A stretch of DNA of 64,000 nt from M55B112 sp040880545 (GTDB lineage: Bacteria; Bacteroidota; Bacteroidia; Bacteroidales; GCA-2748055). Below, in pieces: positions 18,123 through 27,386 of this stretch (position 1 is its first letter; the number at the start of each line of letters is the position of its first letter). A program made the translations under genes and the position numbers. The notes below the pieces were generated by a model that saw only the letters and a program-made list of their open reading frames with translations, ran no database searches and was not told where the DNA came from. Location: positions 1 through 64,000 of the forward strand of contig JBBDIE010000099.1 in the NCBI GenBank assembly GCA_040880545.1, written 5' to 3'.

Positions 18123-19682
18123 TCATTTTAGTTTTAGTGGCAGATACCAGTTCTCCGTATCCATTAATCTGTTCCTGACCTCTTCTCTTTTGTATTCATC
18201 ACTGAATTTAGCGGCTACTTTTTCGGCCAGGTATGCCGGATCCTCACGATGTCTGGCAATTCGTATCAGGTCGAACCACCGATGACCTTCAAAAGCAAGC
18301 TCAAGGGCACGTTCTTCCATAATCAGATTTTCCACCGGCTCCACCAGCCTCGGATCTTCCACACTTACGCCGGTCAGGTTGACCCTGGTCCGTGTTCCTG
18401 TACCCCAGGCCGATTTATAGAGATTTCCATCGTTCAGATGTGCCAGGGCATCAGCCGTCAACCTCAATCGTGCATACGTTTCACAGGTCTTCAGATGAAA
18501 ATCGGCGGTACGATAGATGATTAATCCCGCATCATTGTCGTAAGGCTCCCTGTGCAGTGAATACTTGGTGACAACCGGTCGGCCGTTGATACTGTCGTAT
18601 GAGACTCCTTTTCCCCTGTTAAGATCACCGGGCGCTCCACGCTCATGGTCCACCTGGATTTCATAACGAATCACTTGCTGAGCCTGGTAGGTATTAACCA
18701 TATAGTCCGTTGGCCTTACCAGGTAATCTCCCCCTTCACCATAATAAAATAGCCTTTGCAGATTATGTTGCTGATTGTATAATTTTGAGAAGGGGACTAC
18801 GAATATGGTCAGGGTTTCAAACGAGCTTGAACTGTAATTAAACTGGAACAGGGTCTTCCAGTTAACATCCTGGAAATCCCATGCATTGATATACGGGAGT
18901 CGGGTAGTACCGGAAAATCCTTCCAGGGCAAGAATACTGATAACCTTATCGAAAGATCTTTTAGCCGCTGCATAATTGTTTCTCCAAAGATGAATATCCC
19001 CCTGAAGGGCCCAATTGGTGAATTTATTAAACCTGATTGCAAAAAACGGACTCTCCAACAGCATGTTTAAATCAAACGTATCCAGTTCTGTAATCTGGGC
19101 AAGAATGGTATCCAGAATATAATCTTCACTGTTCATTATGTCAAGCCTGGGTTCCATTTCCTTTGCCTGGTTGTAGTTGCTCAACGGTTCCTCAAAGTAG
19201 GGGGCCTCCCCATAGACCTGAACCAATTTAAAATAAATCCAGGCCCTGATAAGCTTTAATTCAGCAACATAACCCCTGTATTCCAGGTCGGTCAGATTCT
19301 TGTCGTTTTCCCTGGCGATATGCAGTTTATCCAATATCTCATTGCAATTCACGATTACCTTGAAGAACCCGGAGGGATCCGCATAGGCATTAAATGCATC
19401 AGCATTATGCTCATTCAGTTGTCTCAGGTCATTGTCGGCATTTCCTGTGACCGTCAGAAGATCACCCTGAAGTTCTCCGAGAATGAGGAGTTGTTGGGCT
19501 ACTTCCTGTAATAGCCCATAGACCCCCATTACAGATGACCGGGCAGAAAACTCATCCACAAATGCTTTATCTTCAGGAAGAAGGCTGCCATTGGGCATCT
19601 CAAGCATTTTCTCGCAGGATGAAAAAATAATTGCTACACCAAGGGTAAAAGCTGTGAGATGATATATGAAATTCATTTTCAT
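18123..19682 (-). CDS. SusD/RagB family outer-membrane lipoprotein (second pair)
   Basis: This 519-aa protein has a lipoprotein signal with Cys near residue 23 (FSSCEK). It shows the SusD helical TPR-like core, including ELKLIRAWIYFKLVQVYGEAPYF, and the C-terminal LIMEERALELAFEGHRWFDLIRIAR followed by NWYLPLKLK, both hallmark SusD regions. SusD proteins lie as a lid over the SusC channel and bind the oligosaccharide being imported. It starts 19 nt after the SusC gene at 19702-22848 and is the obvious partner. Low similarity to the SusD at 25848-27383 suggests a different ligand shape. Confidence 0.92.
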   Translation of the reverse strand: MKMNFIYHLTAFTLGVAIIFSSCEKMLEMPNGSLLPEDKAFVDEFSARSSVMGVYGLLQEVAQQLLILGELQGDLLTVTGNADNDLRQLNEHNADAFNAYADPSGFFKVIVNCNEILDKLHIARENDKNLTDLEYRGYVAELKLIRAWIYFKLVQVYGEAPYFEEPLSNYNQAKEMEPRLDIMNSEDYILDTILAQITELDTFDLNMLLESPFFAIRFNKFTNWALQGDIHLWRNNYAAAKRSFDKVISILALEGFSGTTRLPYINAWDFQDVNWKTLFQFNYSSSSFETLTIFVVPFSKLYNQQHNLQRLFYYGEGGDYLVRPTDYMVNTYQAQQVIRYEIQVDHERGAPGDLNRGKGVSYDSINGRPVVTKYSLHREPYDNDAGLIIYRTADFHLKTCETYARLRLTADALAHLNDGNLYKSAWGTGTRTRVNLTGVSVEDPRLVEPVENLIMEERALELAFEGHRWFDLIRIARHREDPAYLAEKVAAKFSDEYKREEVRNRLMDTENWYLPLKLK

Positions 19683-19701
19683 TGCAATTTCTTTAATTCC
19701 T

Positions 19702-22700
19702 TTACAGACCTACCTTGATTCCTACAATCATCGTTCGGGGCTGGGGATACTTTCCATAATCAATGCCCTGTCCCAGAACCCCGTCAGAATAGCTGAATTC
19801 AGGATCGTACCCCAGGTATCTAGTGATGGTAAGGAGGTTGGTACCGGTCAGGTAAACATTCAGATTATTTACAAATGCCAGTTTTGCCGGAAATGTGTAA
19901 GAGAGTGTGAGGCTCTTCAATCGAAAATATGAGCCATCTTCGATCCACCTGCTCGAAAACCGGCTATTGCCCATCGGATCCCCAAAGACTGCCTTCGGGA
20001 TGGATGTCTCCTGGCCATCTGCCACCCACCTGTTATATACTGCTGTAGTCTGGTTATCATAATTATCCATGGATTCCATTTCAGACCTGAGGTAATTAAA
20101 CAGATCCAACCCTCCCGTATACTGTAACAGGATTCCAAGGGAGATTCCCTTGTACGAAATCCGGTTATAAAGCCCTGCCACATAGTCAGGATGCGGGTCA
20201 CCTATTACGGTTTTATCGCCCTCATCAATGATCCCGTTTTCATCAAGGTCAGCAAACAAAATATCTCCGGCATTGAAGCGCCTGCCGGCTTTATCTACAA
20301 GATTGATTTCATCCGCCTCCTGTTGTGAACTAATTACCCCCAGGGATTGGTAACCGTAAAATAACCCCATGGGAGAACCCTCTTTCGATATTTTCTCCCC
20401 GCCGTTAAAGCTGGTTACAATCTGCTCATCTGCCAGGGATATAACCTTGTTACTATATTGCATGAAGTTCATGTCTGCTTCCCAGCGCAGTGAGCCATTC
20501 AATATCCTGCCATACAAACTGATCTCTGTTCCCCGGTTTTCACTGGTGCCACTGTTGGCCAGGTAGGTTGGGTACCCATAATACCCCGGAAGCTCCTGGT
20601 GGGTAATCATATCCTCTGTGCGGGACAAGTACCAGTTGGTATTCAGAATCAATCGTTCATGGTACATCGCAAGGTCCAGTCCGGTATTAAAAGTTTTCAC
20701 CGCTTCCCACTTCAGATTTGGATTAAACAGTCCGTTGAGGGTAAATCCGGTAATGGAGTAATATGGAATGGTGGAATAGTATAATTGTGTATAGTAGCCC
20801 GGGAATTCATCACTGCCAGTCAGTCCGTAAGAGACCCTCCATTTCAGTTCATCCAGCATATCAAGCTCGGGCATAAAGGACTCGGAGGAAATCCTCCAGG
20901 CAAGTCCAAGGGAGGGAAGAACAGCAAAAGGATAGCCTGCCATCATCATTCCTTCCTCCACCTCTTTGCCAAATTTTGAAGATGCATCCAGGGATAGGTT
21001 TGCCCGGACAATATACCGGTCATCAAATATATATCCTGCTGATACAAAATAATTTAACCAGCTCCACCGGTCCTCATAACCGTTCACGGATTTCTCATCC
21101 ACCTTCCCCGAGTTCAGGTCCTTGAATTCATCCGTTGCAGAATTCTGTGCGTAACCGGCATCCTGACTAAGCCTGTTTAACATATACCTGGCCCCGGCAT
21201 CCACAGAAAAATCATGGAGGTAATTGAAACGGTTCAGATAGCTGATCCGGGCTTCTCCCAGGATGGAATAATATTGATCCACTTTAACCTTTATGGAACG
21301 GTCTGCAGAACCATCTCCCAATTGTGCCATTCCCCGGGATGGAATAAATATTTTCTCATTGGCCTTAAGTCTGTCAAGTCCAAATTGTCCACGTATGGAG
21401 AGTTTATCGGAAAGCTTGAGTTTCACATATGAAACACCCAGGAATTTTGACGTACCGTTGGATGCATCCACTTTATTCACAACAACAGCCGGGTTGCTGA
21501 TATCAAAATCAGCCACATCATCATAAACAGGCAAACTGGTTCCCTCCTGGTCCTTCTGATATACCGCGAGTATCGGTGATTTGATCAGGCTTGCAAATAT
21601 CGGATTGGTTTGCCTTATGGACCCGGACTCCATCAGGTTTGACTTGCCTGCTGAATACCCAAGATTGAAACCTATATCCAGCTTGGGGGAAACCTGTACA
21701 ATGGAGTTGAACCTGAAATTAAACCTGTTGTATGAACTATTATTAACTATTGCTTCATTGGTAAGGTATCCCCCAGACAAGGCATAGGAAGCCCTCGCAT
21801 CACCACCCCTGACAGTAAGATGGGCATTGGAAAGATTCCCTGTTCGAAAAACCTCATTTTGCCAGTTGGTGTTGTTATTGTATCTCGAAAAATAAAGATA
21901 ATCGGGATTAAATTCCATGAAAGGATATTCAGAAAATATCTCCGCACTACTAAGTCCGGCACTGTACATCTGTTCCATGATATAAGAACTGAAGTGGTCA
22001 CTATCCATCACCGGAATTTGCGGAGGTGCCATGGATAATCCCCCGGAAACAGAAACATCCATCGTGGTCTTCCCTCCTTCCGGAAGCGTAGTAGTAATCA
22101 GTAATACACCGTTTGAACCTTTGATACCCCAGGAACCTGTTGCAGCTGCATCTTTTAATAATACAATACTCGAAATGTCCTTTTCGTCAAGATCAATCAA
22201 TGGGTTGTGATAAAAACCGTTAATAACCGGATTGTCAAATCCCCCTCTTTTCTGGATCATCCCATCAATAACTACCAGCGGAAGGGAAGTTGAATAAAGG
22301 GAAGCGTAACCCCGCGAACTCAAATACGCTCCTTCACCCGGCATTCCTGACCGGTTGGTAACCATCAATCCACTCATTCTTCCCTGGAGTTCCTGTTCAA
22401 ATGAAGGAGTAGATGTTGGAAACTGATCCCCTCTTCTTATGCTCTCCACTGCGGCAGGAATATCCTTCCAGGGTATTTCCCTGAAAATCATGTCGGTTGG
22501 TTGGGCTACTGAATGTTCATCCTCCCCTGATAACCAAACGGTGATCGAATTCCGGCCATGTACAAATACCTTCTTGTTCATATACCCGGGATAAGAGACC
22601 AGAATCTGTTCGTTTTTATCGGGTAGCGCAATTTCAAAGAAGCCATCACTGTTCGTATTTACAGGCTCCATGGATGCATTTACTGCACTGATGCTAATAT

Positions 22701-22848
22701 TTTGAAGAGGAAGACCTGATTGTGCAGAATATATCCATCCCTGCACATGGAACACCGAATCCTGACCGGATATTTCCGTGACCCAGTGGAATGCCAGGAA
22801 CAATGCAAACAGGCAGACCAGCTTTCTACTATTTTGTATAGATCTCAT
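19702..22848 (-). CDS. SusC/RagA family TonB-linked outer-membrane transporter (second pair)
   Basis: The ATG at 22846-22848 is preferred over an upstream TTG. The coding region overlaps the end of the preceding FAS1 gene by 20 nt. The ~1048-aa product has a signal peptide, a carboxypeptidase-D-like domain (VQGWIYSAQSGLPLQNISI, DGFFEIALP), then a plug domain with FEQELQGRMSGLMVTNRSG, LPLVVIDGMI and the SusC signature ISSIVLLKDAAATGSWGIKGSNGVLLITT, and a long beta-barrel ending in a terminal Leu. It imports oligosaccharides across the outer membrane using TonB energy. A clear TonB-box/DUF4974-like region ahead of the plug is not evident. It pairs with the SusD 19 nt downstream. Confidence 0.92.
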   Translation of the reverse strand: MRSIQNSRKLVCLFALFLAFHWVTEISGQDSVFHVQGWIYSAQSGLPLQNISISAVNASMEPVNTNSDGFFEIALPDKNEQILVSYPGYMNKKVFVHGRNSITVWLSGEDEHSVAQPTDMIFREIPWKDIPAAVESIRRGDQFPTSTPSFEQELQGRMSGLMVTNRSGMPGEGAYLSSRGYASLYSTSLPLVVIDGMIQKRGGFDNPVINGFYHNPLIDLDEKDISSIVLLKDAAATGSWGIKGSNGVLLITTTLPEGGKTTMDVSVSGGLSMAPPQIPVMDSDHFSSYIMEQMYSAGLSSAEIFSEYPFMEFNPDYLYFSRYNNNTNWQNEVFRTGNLSNAHLTVRGGDARASYALSGGYLTNEAIVNNSSYNRFNFRFNSIVQVSPKLDIGFNLGYSAGKSNLMESGSIRQTNPIFASLIKSPILAVYQKDQEGTSLPVYDDVADFDISNPAVVVNKVDASNGTSKFLGVSYVKLKLSDKLSIRGQFGLDRLKANEKIFIPSRGMAQLGDGSADRSIKVKVDQYYSILGEARISYLNRFNYLHDFSVDAGARYMLNRLSQDAGYAQNSATDEFKDLNSGKVDEKSVNGYEDRWSWLNYFVSAGYIFDDRYIVRANLSLDASSKFGKEVEEGMMMAGYPFAVLPSLGLAWRISSESFMPELDMLDELKWRVSYGLTGSDEFPGYYTQLYYSTIPYYSITGFTLNGLFNPNLKWEAVKTFNTGLDLAMYHERLILNTNWYLSRTEDMITHQELPGYYGYPTYLANSGTSENRGTEISLYGRILNGSLRWEADMNFMQYSNKVISLADEQIVTSFNGGEKISKEGSPMGLFYGYQSLGVISSQQEADEINLVDKAGRRFNAGDILFADLDENGIIDEGDKTVIGDPHPDYVAGLYNRISYKGISLGILLQYTGGLDLFNYLRSEMESMDNYDNQTTAVYNRWVADGQETSIPKAVFGDPMGNSRFSSRWIEDGSYFRLKSLTLSYTFPAKLAFVNNLNVYLTGTNLLTITRYLGYDPEFSYSDGVLGQGIDYGKYPQPRTMIVGIKVGL

Positions 22849-24310
22849 CCGGTACAAGTTTTATATAATCTAAAAAAATGGAGTTGTATCCTACCAGGGG
22901 CAACTCATCCACGACAGTCATTCTAACTGTTTTGGTACCAAAATCATTAAAGGTGTGGGTCCCTGATTCAACTAATTCAAAACTCCCCTTCGCCCAGTTA
23001 TCCACCGGGGGGCCTACATTTACAAACTCTCCTGAAGCTTCATCCCTAACAGATAGCTGATAATGGGATGGTCCCTGCTTCGGTCCGGTCCAGACAAACC
23101 AGTAGGTGGTTTTCAAAACCATATTAACTTTAAATTCCATGTAATCGCCAACAAATTTGCACCCATAGGAAACGTAAGATCCCCTGGATGCTCTTGTATC
23201 ACTCAGTACCTCAACGGGGTAGACCGTATTGGAAACGGTTCTGTTCTCTTTCCTGTCGCACTCGATAGTAATTGGCAGGAGAAAATATTCTTTTGGAATG
23301 GTCATGTCTCCAAGCAAGTGGACCACCCCGTTGCTCACTTCCACATCGGTCTCAAAAAATGTGAGCATGCCAATATCAATGGATTTATCTGTAACTGAAT
23401 TAATTGTGTCGGGTAAATCTTCAACTTTATAGGCTTTCCTTGCAAAACTTCCACTAAAGGTTATAAACAAAAGCTGATTATAAGTCTCCTCATCCAACTC
23501 ATTAATATTTCCAAAATAGATTGAAACCTCATCAAGCGCATCCAGCACATCCGTATTTGAAGGAATAAATGCCGTGAATGCCTCTGCTTCCCTGTTCAAT
23601 CCGGCAATATTGTCCAGAAAATAATTTTCTTCCCGCCATACAGTATCATAAATGGTATTGCCATCATCATCAACTCCGATGCGTTCACTTTTATCATAAT
23701 CGATGAACCTGGAATCCATGGAAGCAAGAAAATCCTGCAGGATGCTGTATGAGTCATCCAGATTCATTACATATTCATAAACATTTGGCCTGGGTATCAA
23801 CAGCTGGTCAATTTCGTGGAGCACTCCGTTCTGACAATAAGTATCCACATTATCCATATTGATCATCGCATTGAAAATTGCAAACTGATTGTTCTCCACA
23901 GATTCTAATTTCAGATATTTTCCGGCCCTGGTCAGCATATTGATATCGCCGAAATCCTGGGAGAAAATTTTTGAGTAGAGTATATGAAAATTGATTATCT
24001 GTTTCCATTGGTCATCTGTAAACTGCGGTAATCCATCAAAGGCAGCATTAACAGGAATAAAAACGGTAAAATATTGACTCCTGGTTAATAACTTATCAAA
24101 CCCGTAATTGAGGAGTGCCTCATAAAACATACTGTAATTTTCATCCTGTGCGATCATCTCCAGGACATTCAGACCTATCTGTTCCGGTTCGGATTCAAAA
24201 TGTTCCTTCCACTCATCATTTAACATACATGAATGGCTCAATCCGAACAGTAGTATCACCATGACCAGGATCACTAAACTGTTTAACTTGTATGTACATT
24301 TATTACGCAT
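22829..24310 (-). CDS. fasciclin (FAS1) domain lipoprotein with C-terminal beta-sandwich
   Basis: This 493-aa protein has a lipoprotein signal with Cys near residue 28. Two FAS1 domains follow, at about 35-170 (SMFYEALLNYGF, FTVFIPVNAAFDGL, NGVLHEIDQLLIP) and about 185-345 (FTAFIPSNTDVLDAL, VSNGVVHLLGDMTIP). About 150 C-terminal residues resemble a carbohydrate-binding jelly roll (YMEFKVNMVLKTTYWFVW, VGYNSIFLDYIKLVP). FAS1 modules mediate adhesion and in Bacteroidota are often encoded beside SusCD. The gene sits 5 nt after another FAS1 gene and overlaps the next susC by 20 nt, so these are co-translated. I infer a cell-surface accessory binding role; no enzyme motif is seen. Confidence 0.88.
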   Translation of the reverse strand: MRNKCTYKLNSLVILVMVILLFGLSHSCMLNDEWKEHFESEPEQIGLNVLEMIAQDENYSMFYEALLNYGFDKLLTRSQYFTVFIPVNAAFDGLPQFTDDQWKQIINFHILYSKIFSQDFGDINMLTRAGKYLKLESVENNQFAIFNAMINMDNVDTYCQNGVLHEIDQLLIPRPNVYEYVMNLDDSYSILQDFLASMDSRFIDYDKSERIGVDDDGNTIYDTVWREENYFLDNIAGLNREAEAFTAFIPSNTDVLDALDEVSIYFGNINELDEETYNQLLFITFSGSFARKAYKVEDLPDTINSVTDKSIDIGMLTFFETDVEVSNGVVHLLGDMTIPKEYFLLPITIECDRKENRTVSNTVYPVEVLSDTRASRGSYVSYGCKFVGDYMEFKVNMVLKTTYWFVWTGPKQGPSHYQLSVRDEASGEFVNVGPPVDNWAKGSFELVESGTHTFNDFGTKTVRMTVVDELPLVGYNSIFLDYIKLVPDEIYTK

Positions 24311-24315
24311 AATTA

Positions 24316-25845
24316 TTAATCATCTACCGGCCAGAGGGCCAGGTAATCAAAATTTCCAAATCCATCTTCCAGTGAAACAAACCTGATCTTGTGTGCATTA
24401 GTCTCCGAAAGGATCAGTCTGCCCAAATACTGGTTCGTATTATAATCTCTTTTCCATTCAACCCCCGGCCATCTTTTCTGGTGTACGAAACTAAACGTAT
24501 CGCCAAATCTTGCACCATCCCAAAAAGCCTGTGCCCATCCTGTATTAATGGGATGGCTTGCCCAGTGAAAGTAGACGTCATACCGGCCACGCATAACTGC
24601 AGGCAGTTCAAACTCAATCACCCAGCCAACCTTTTCAGAGGTAGTCTGGAGGTTGGTCTCCCCGTCAGCAAGGATTGAATTTCTATAGTAGATTCCGGTT
24701 CTATCTGTGCTGATTCCCCGGATCGATTCCACTTCGAGTTCCGTATAAGTTTTTCCAATGTGAATTCCCTGGTAATCGGTAAGGTCAATGTACAGATATA
24801 CCGGAAGCGGTTCCGCAGGCTCCAGAATATTGTCGATCACATGAAAAGCTCCGTTTTTCGCCTGCTGGTTAGATTCCTCCTCTACAACTGTGATGGTTTG
24901 ACTGATAGGTTGACCGTTAAGGTCGTTTGCCTGTCTGTTAATATAAATCTTGTCCTCCAGTTGAATATTAATCAGGTAGTTCTCAGCAAGGGTTGGGTAG
25001 TTGAATGTATCAATCTCATTCAGGTAATGAAATCCAGGTACCACATGATAGGCAACATAACGGTACAAACCATCCGCTTTATTGGTTGGGTCCCCCGTAT
25101 CGGAATATTTTGATACCAGGTCATTGACGGTCGATATTCCGTTTTGTAAATAGGTCTCATCTGACTCCACGAACAACGTAAACCGGCTCCTGATGAAAAC
25201 ATTTTTATACAGGTTGATGGAAATAATATCAAGGCTGTCGGCAATACCTGTTAAAACAAGCGCATCATGGAATATGGAAAAATATCCCGACTCTTCCAGC
25301 CGGTCTATTACTGAACCAACGATGGGATCAAGAACTTTATCAATTTTGTGGATGACACCATTTTCAACGTGTATGTCGCGTTTGGAGATTGTGGCATCAT
25401 TGACCATGATGGAGGTCAGGCCACCTTCCGAGAATGTCACCACAAGATAGTCTCCGGAACTGGTGGTATCCGGGATCACTCCATCCCTGAAATAGGCACT
25501 TTCAATTTCAACATTCAACAGGTGATATTTGACCAGTGTAACCAGGAAGTCTGTTTCAAAATCTTCCACCGTAGCTTTACCATGAGATTCACAGAATGCA
25601 GCAAAAGCCTCGTCACCAGGGGCAAAAAAAGTATAGTGGCCGTAGGCATTCAGCGTGGATTTCAGGTTGGTTATTTCCAGTACCCTGATCAATGTTGCAT
25701 ACTCGTCTTCATGCTCTTCAAGATAATCGGAGATAAGCAACTCCTCCTCGGTGAAGAAAACTTCGTCTGTCTCCTCCTCTAAACAACCGGCCATCGAACA
25801 TGTCAACGCGCTAATTATCAATATATACTGAAATTTTCTTATCAT
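24316..25845 (-). CDS. fasciclin (FAS1) domain lipoprotein with C-terminal beta-sandwich
   Basis: This 509-aa protein has a lipoprotein signal with Cys near 21 (a Cys at 16 also exists). FAS1 repeats lie at about 40-175 (ATLIRVLEITNLKSTLNAYG, YTFFAPGDEAFAAF, VENGVIHKIDKVLDP) and about 178-345 (GYFSIFHDALVLTGI, FTLFVESDETYL, KNGAFHVIDNILEP). The last ~160 residues form a beta-rich domain (VGWVIEFELPAVMRGRYDVYFHWAS, FGNFDYLALWPVDD), as in DUF5108-type C-termini of Bacteroidota FAS1 proteins. The start is 2 nt past the SusD stop. It is paralogous in plan to the next gene downstream, so the pair probably arose by duplication. Confidence 0.88.
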   Translation of the reverse strand: MIRKFQYILIISALTCSMAGCLEEETDEVFFTEEELLISDYLEEHEDEYATLIRVLEITNLKSTLNAYGHYTFFAPGDEAFAAFCESHGKATVEDFETDFLVTLVKYHLLNVEIESAYFRDGVIPDTTSSGDYLVVTFSEGGLTSIMVNDATISKRDIHVENGVIHKIDKVLDPIVGSVIDRLEESGYFSIFHDALVLTGIADSLDIISINLYKNVFIRSRFTLFVESDETYLQNGISTVNDLVSKYSDTGDPTNKADGLYRYVAYHVVPGFHYLNEIDTFNYPTLAENYLINIQLEDKIYINRQANDLNGQPISQTITVVEEESNQQAKNGAFHVIDNILEPAEPLPVYLYIDLTDYQGIHIGKTYTELEVESIRGISTDRTGIYYRNSILADGETNLQTTSEKVGWVIEFELPAVMRGRYDVYFHWASHPINTGWAQAFWDGARFGDTFSFVHQKRWPGVEWKRDYNTNQYLGRLILSETNAHKIRFVSLEDGFGNFDYLALWPVDD

Positions 25846-25847
25846 AT

Positions 25848-27383
25848 CTACTGGTTTATATAATAAGGATTCTGTACAAGTTTATTATTCTGGTCAATTT
25901 CATCCTGATGGATGGGCAGATACCAGCTATTTGTATTCGAGAATTTGCTTTTTATAATCTGAGCATCTTCATAGGACTTGTTTTCTGTCAGTATTTCAAT
26001 GAATCTGGTTTTCCTTTCGTAATTATTTCTCCTACCGAGTCTTACGAGATCAAACCAGCGTTTGCCCTCTCCGCAAAATTCCCTGGCTCTTTCCTGCATG
26101 ATAATGTTATCCAGTGAGTGCCTGTCGCCTATATCAGCAACCGGATCAATCAATGCCCTGCTTCTTACCTGGTTGATCAGAATTATTGCTTCGGAAAAGG
26201 CTTCCTGCTGAACAAGTGCTTCTGCCTTCATTAACAGAATGTCGGGATACCTGTAAATGATCCAGTTGGCATCGCTTTCATTGTTTCCCACCCGGTAACC
26301 TGAAGCTGCGGCCCCGGTAACTGTACTGGGCGTTCCTTCCACCCCCACATATTTCCACAATACATAGGTTGTTGCAAAACTGTACCATCCACCTCCGGAA
26401 TATGCCAGGTAGGTTCGGTTACCAGCCCTCCTGTCGGTTGGATTTCTCTCAAACTCCTTTACAAAATAGGGTGAAACCCTGAATTCATCATTGCCGTCAG
26501 GATAAGTACCATCCCTTGGGTATGGAGCAAACATTTTATACAACTGGTTTCTTTGCTCCAGGTTCTTGTTGAATTGAATTTCAAAAATACTTTCATTGGA
26601 ATTTCCGGGGAAAAAGTTCATAAACCAGTCCTCTCCATCGATCAGTCCGAACATTCCACTGTTGATCACCATGTCGCATGCAGCGATACATTCCTGGTAT
26701 TGTTCAAAATAGAGGTTTACATCAGCAAGAAGTGCATAGGCTGCCGCCTTGGTTGCTCTGCCCTTCTCATATTCCAGTTTTCCATAAGATGTGGGCAACC
26801 CAAGAATCGCAGTTTCCAGATCCGCTATAATCTGTAGATAAATTTCCTGCTCTGATGCTATTTCCGGATAATAATCCTGGTCATCATTTTCAGATGCCTC
26901 CAGAACCAGGGGCACATCCCTGAATATCCGTACCAGGTAAAAATAACTCAGACTCCTTAGAAACAACGCCTCTGCTTCGAATGCCTTGCTCTCATTTTCA
27001 TTGAAAGTCTGGTCACGTTCAACTACGATGGATGAAAATTTTAATACCGTATTGGCAAAATTAATGGTACGGTATAACTGACCCCATTTGTTCATTCCGT
27101 TCTCAGGATATATAAATCCATCCATAATTCGTCTGTCTTCTGTGCTGATATTGGTACCGGGTACCATCAAGTCTGCCCTCAACTCTCCCCATTTGAATAA
27201 CCGCTCAACAGTCCCTGCCAGCTCTTTGTAAGCCCCGGCCACAACTGCCTGAACATCATCGCCGGTTTGCCAGAATTCCTCCCTGATAAGTTCACTCTCC
27301 GGCTCAAGCTGTAACCACTCTGTACATCCCCAGGGTAGCAGGAATAGCAAAAGTATTATTATCTGTCTGGTCCGTTTTATCAT
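25848..27383 (-). CDS. SusD/RagB family outer-membrane lipoprotein (first pair)
   Basis: This 511-aa protein has a lipoprotein signal (Cys near 20 in PWGCTEW). SusD hallmarks include EAEALFLRSLSYFYLVRIFRDVPLV, ADVNLYFEQYQECIAACD, IIMQERAREFCGEGKRWFDLVRLGR and a terminal NSWYLPIHQDEIDQNNKLVQNPYY, the classic end of the family. It should cap the SusC encoded 3 nt upstream and bind the imported glycan. It is followed 2 nt later by a FAS1 gene. Confidence 0.95.
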   Translation of the reverse strand: MIKRTRQIIILLLFLLPWGCTEWLQLEPESELIREEFWQTGDDVQAVVAGAYKELAGTVERLFKWGELRADLMVPGTNISTEDRRIMDGFIYPENGMNKWGQLYRTINFANTVLKFSSIVVERDQTFNENESKAFEAEALFLRSLSYFYLVRIFRDVPLVLEASENDDQDYYPEIASEQEIYLQIIADLETAILGLPTSYGKLEYEKGRATKAAAYALLADVNLYFEQYQECIAACDMVINSGMFGLIDGEDWFMNFFPGNSNESIFEIQFNKNLEQRNQLYKMFAPYPRDGTYPDGNDEFRVSPYFVKEFERNPTDRRAGNRTYLAYSGGGWYSFATTYVLWKYVGVEGTPSTVTGAAASGYRVGNNESDANWIIYRYPDILLMKAEALVQQEAFSEAIILINQVRSRALIDPVADIGDRHSLDNIIMQERAREFCGEGKRWFDLVRLGRRNNYERKTRFIEILTENKSYEDAQIIKSKFSNTNSWYLPIHQDEIDQNNKLVQNPYYINQ

Positions 27384-27386
27384 CGG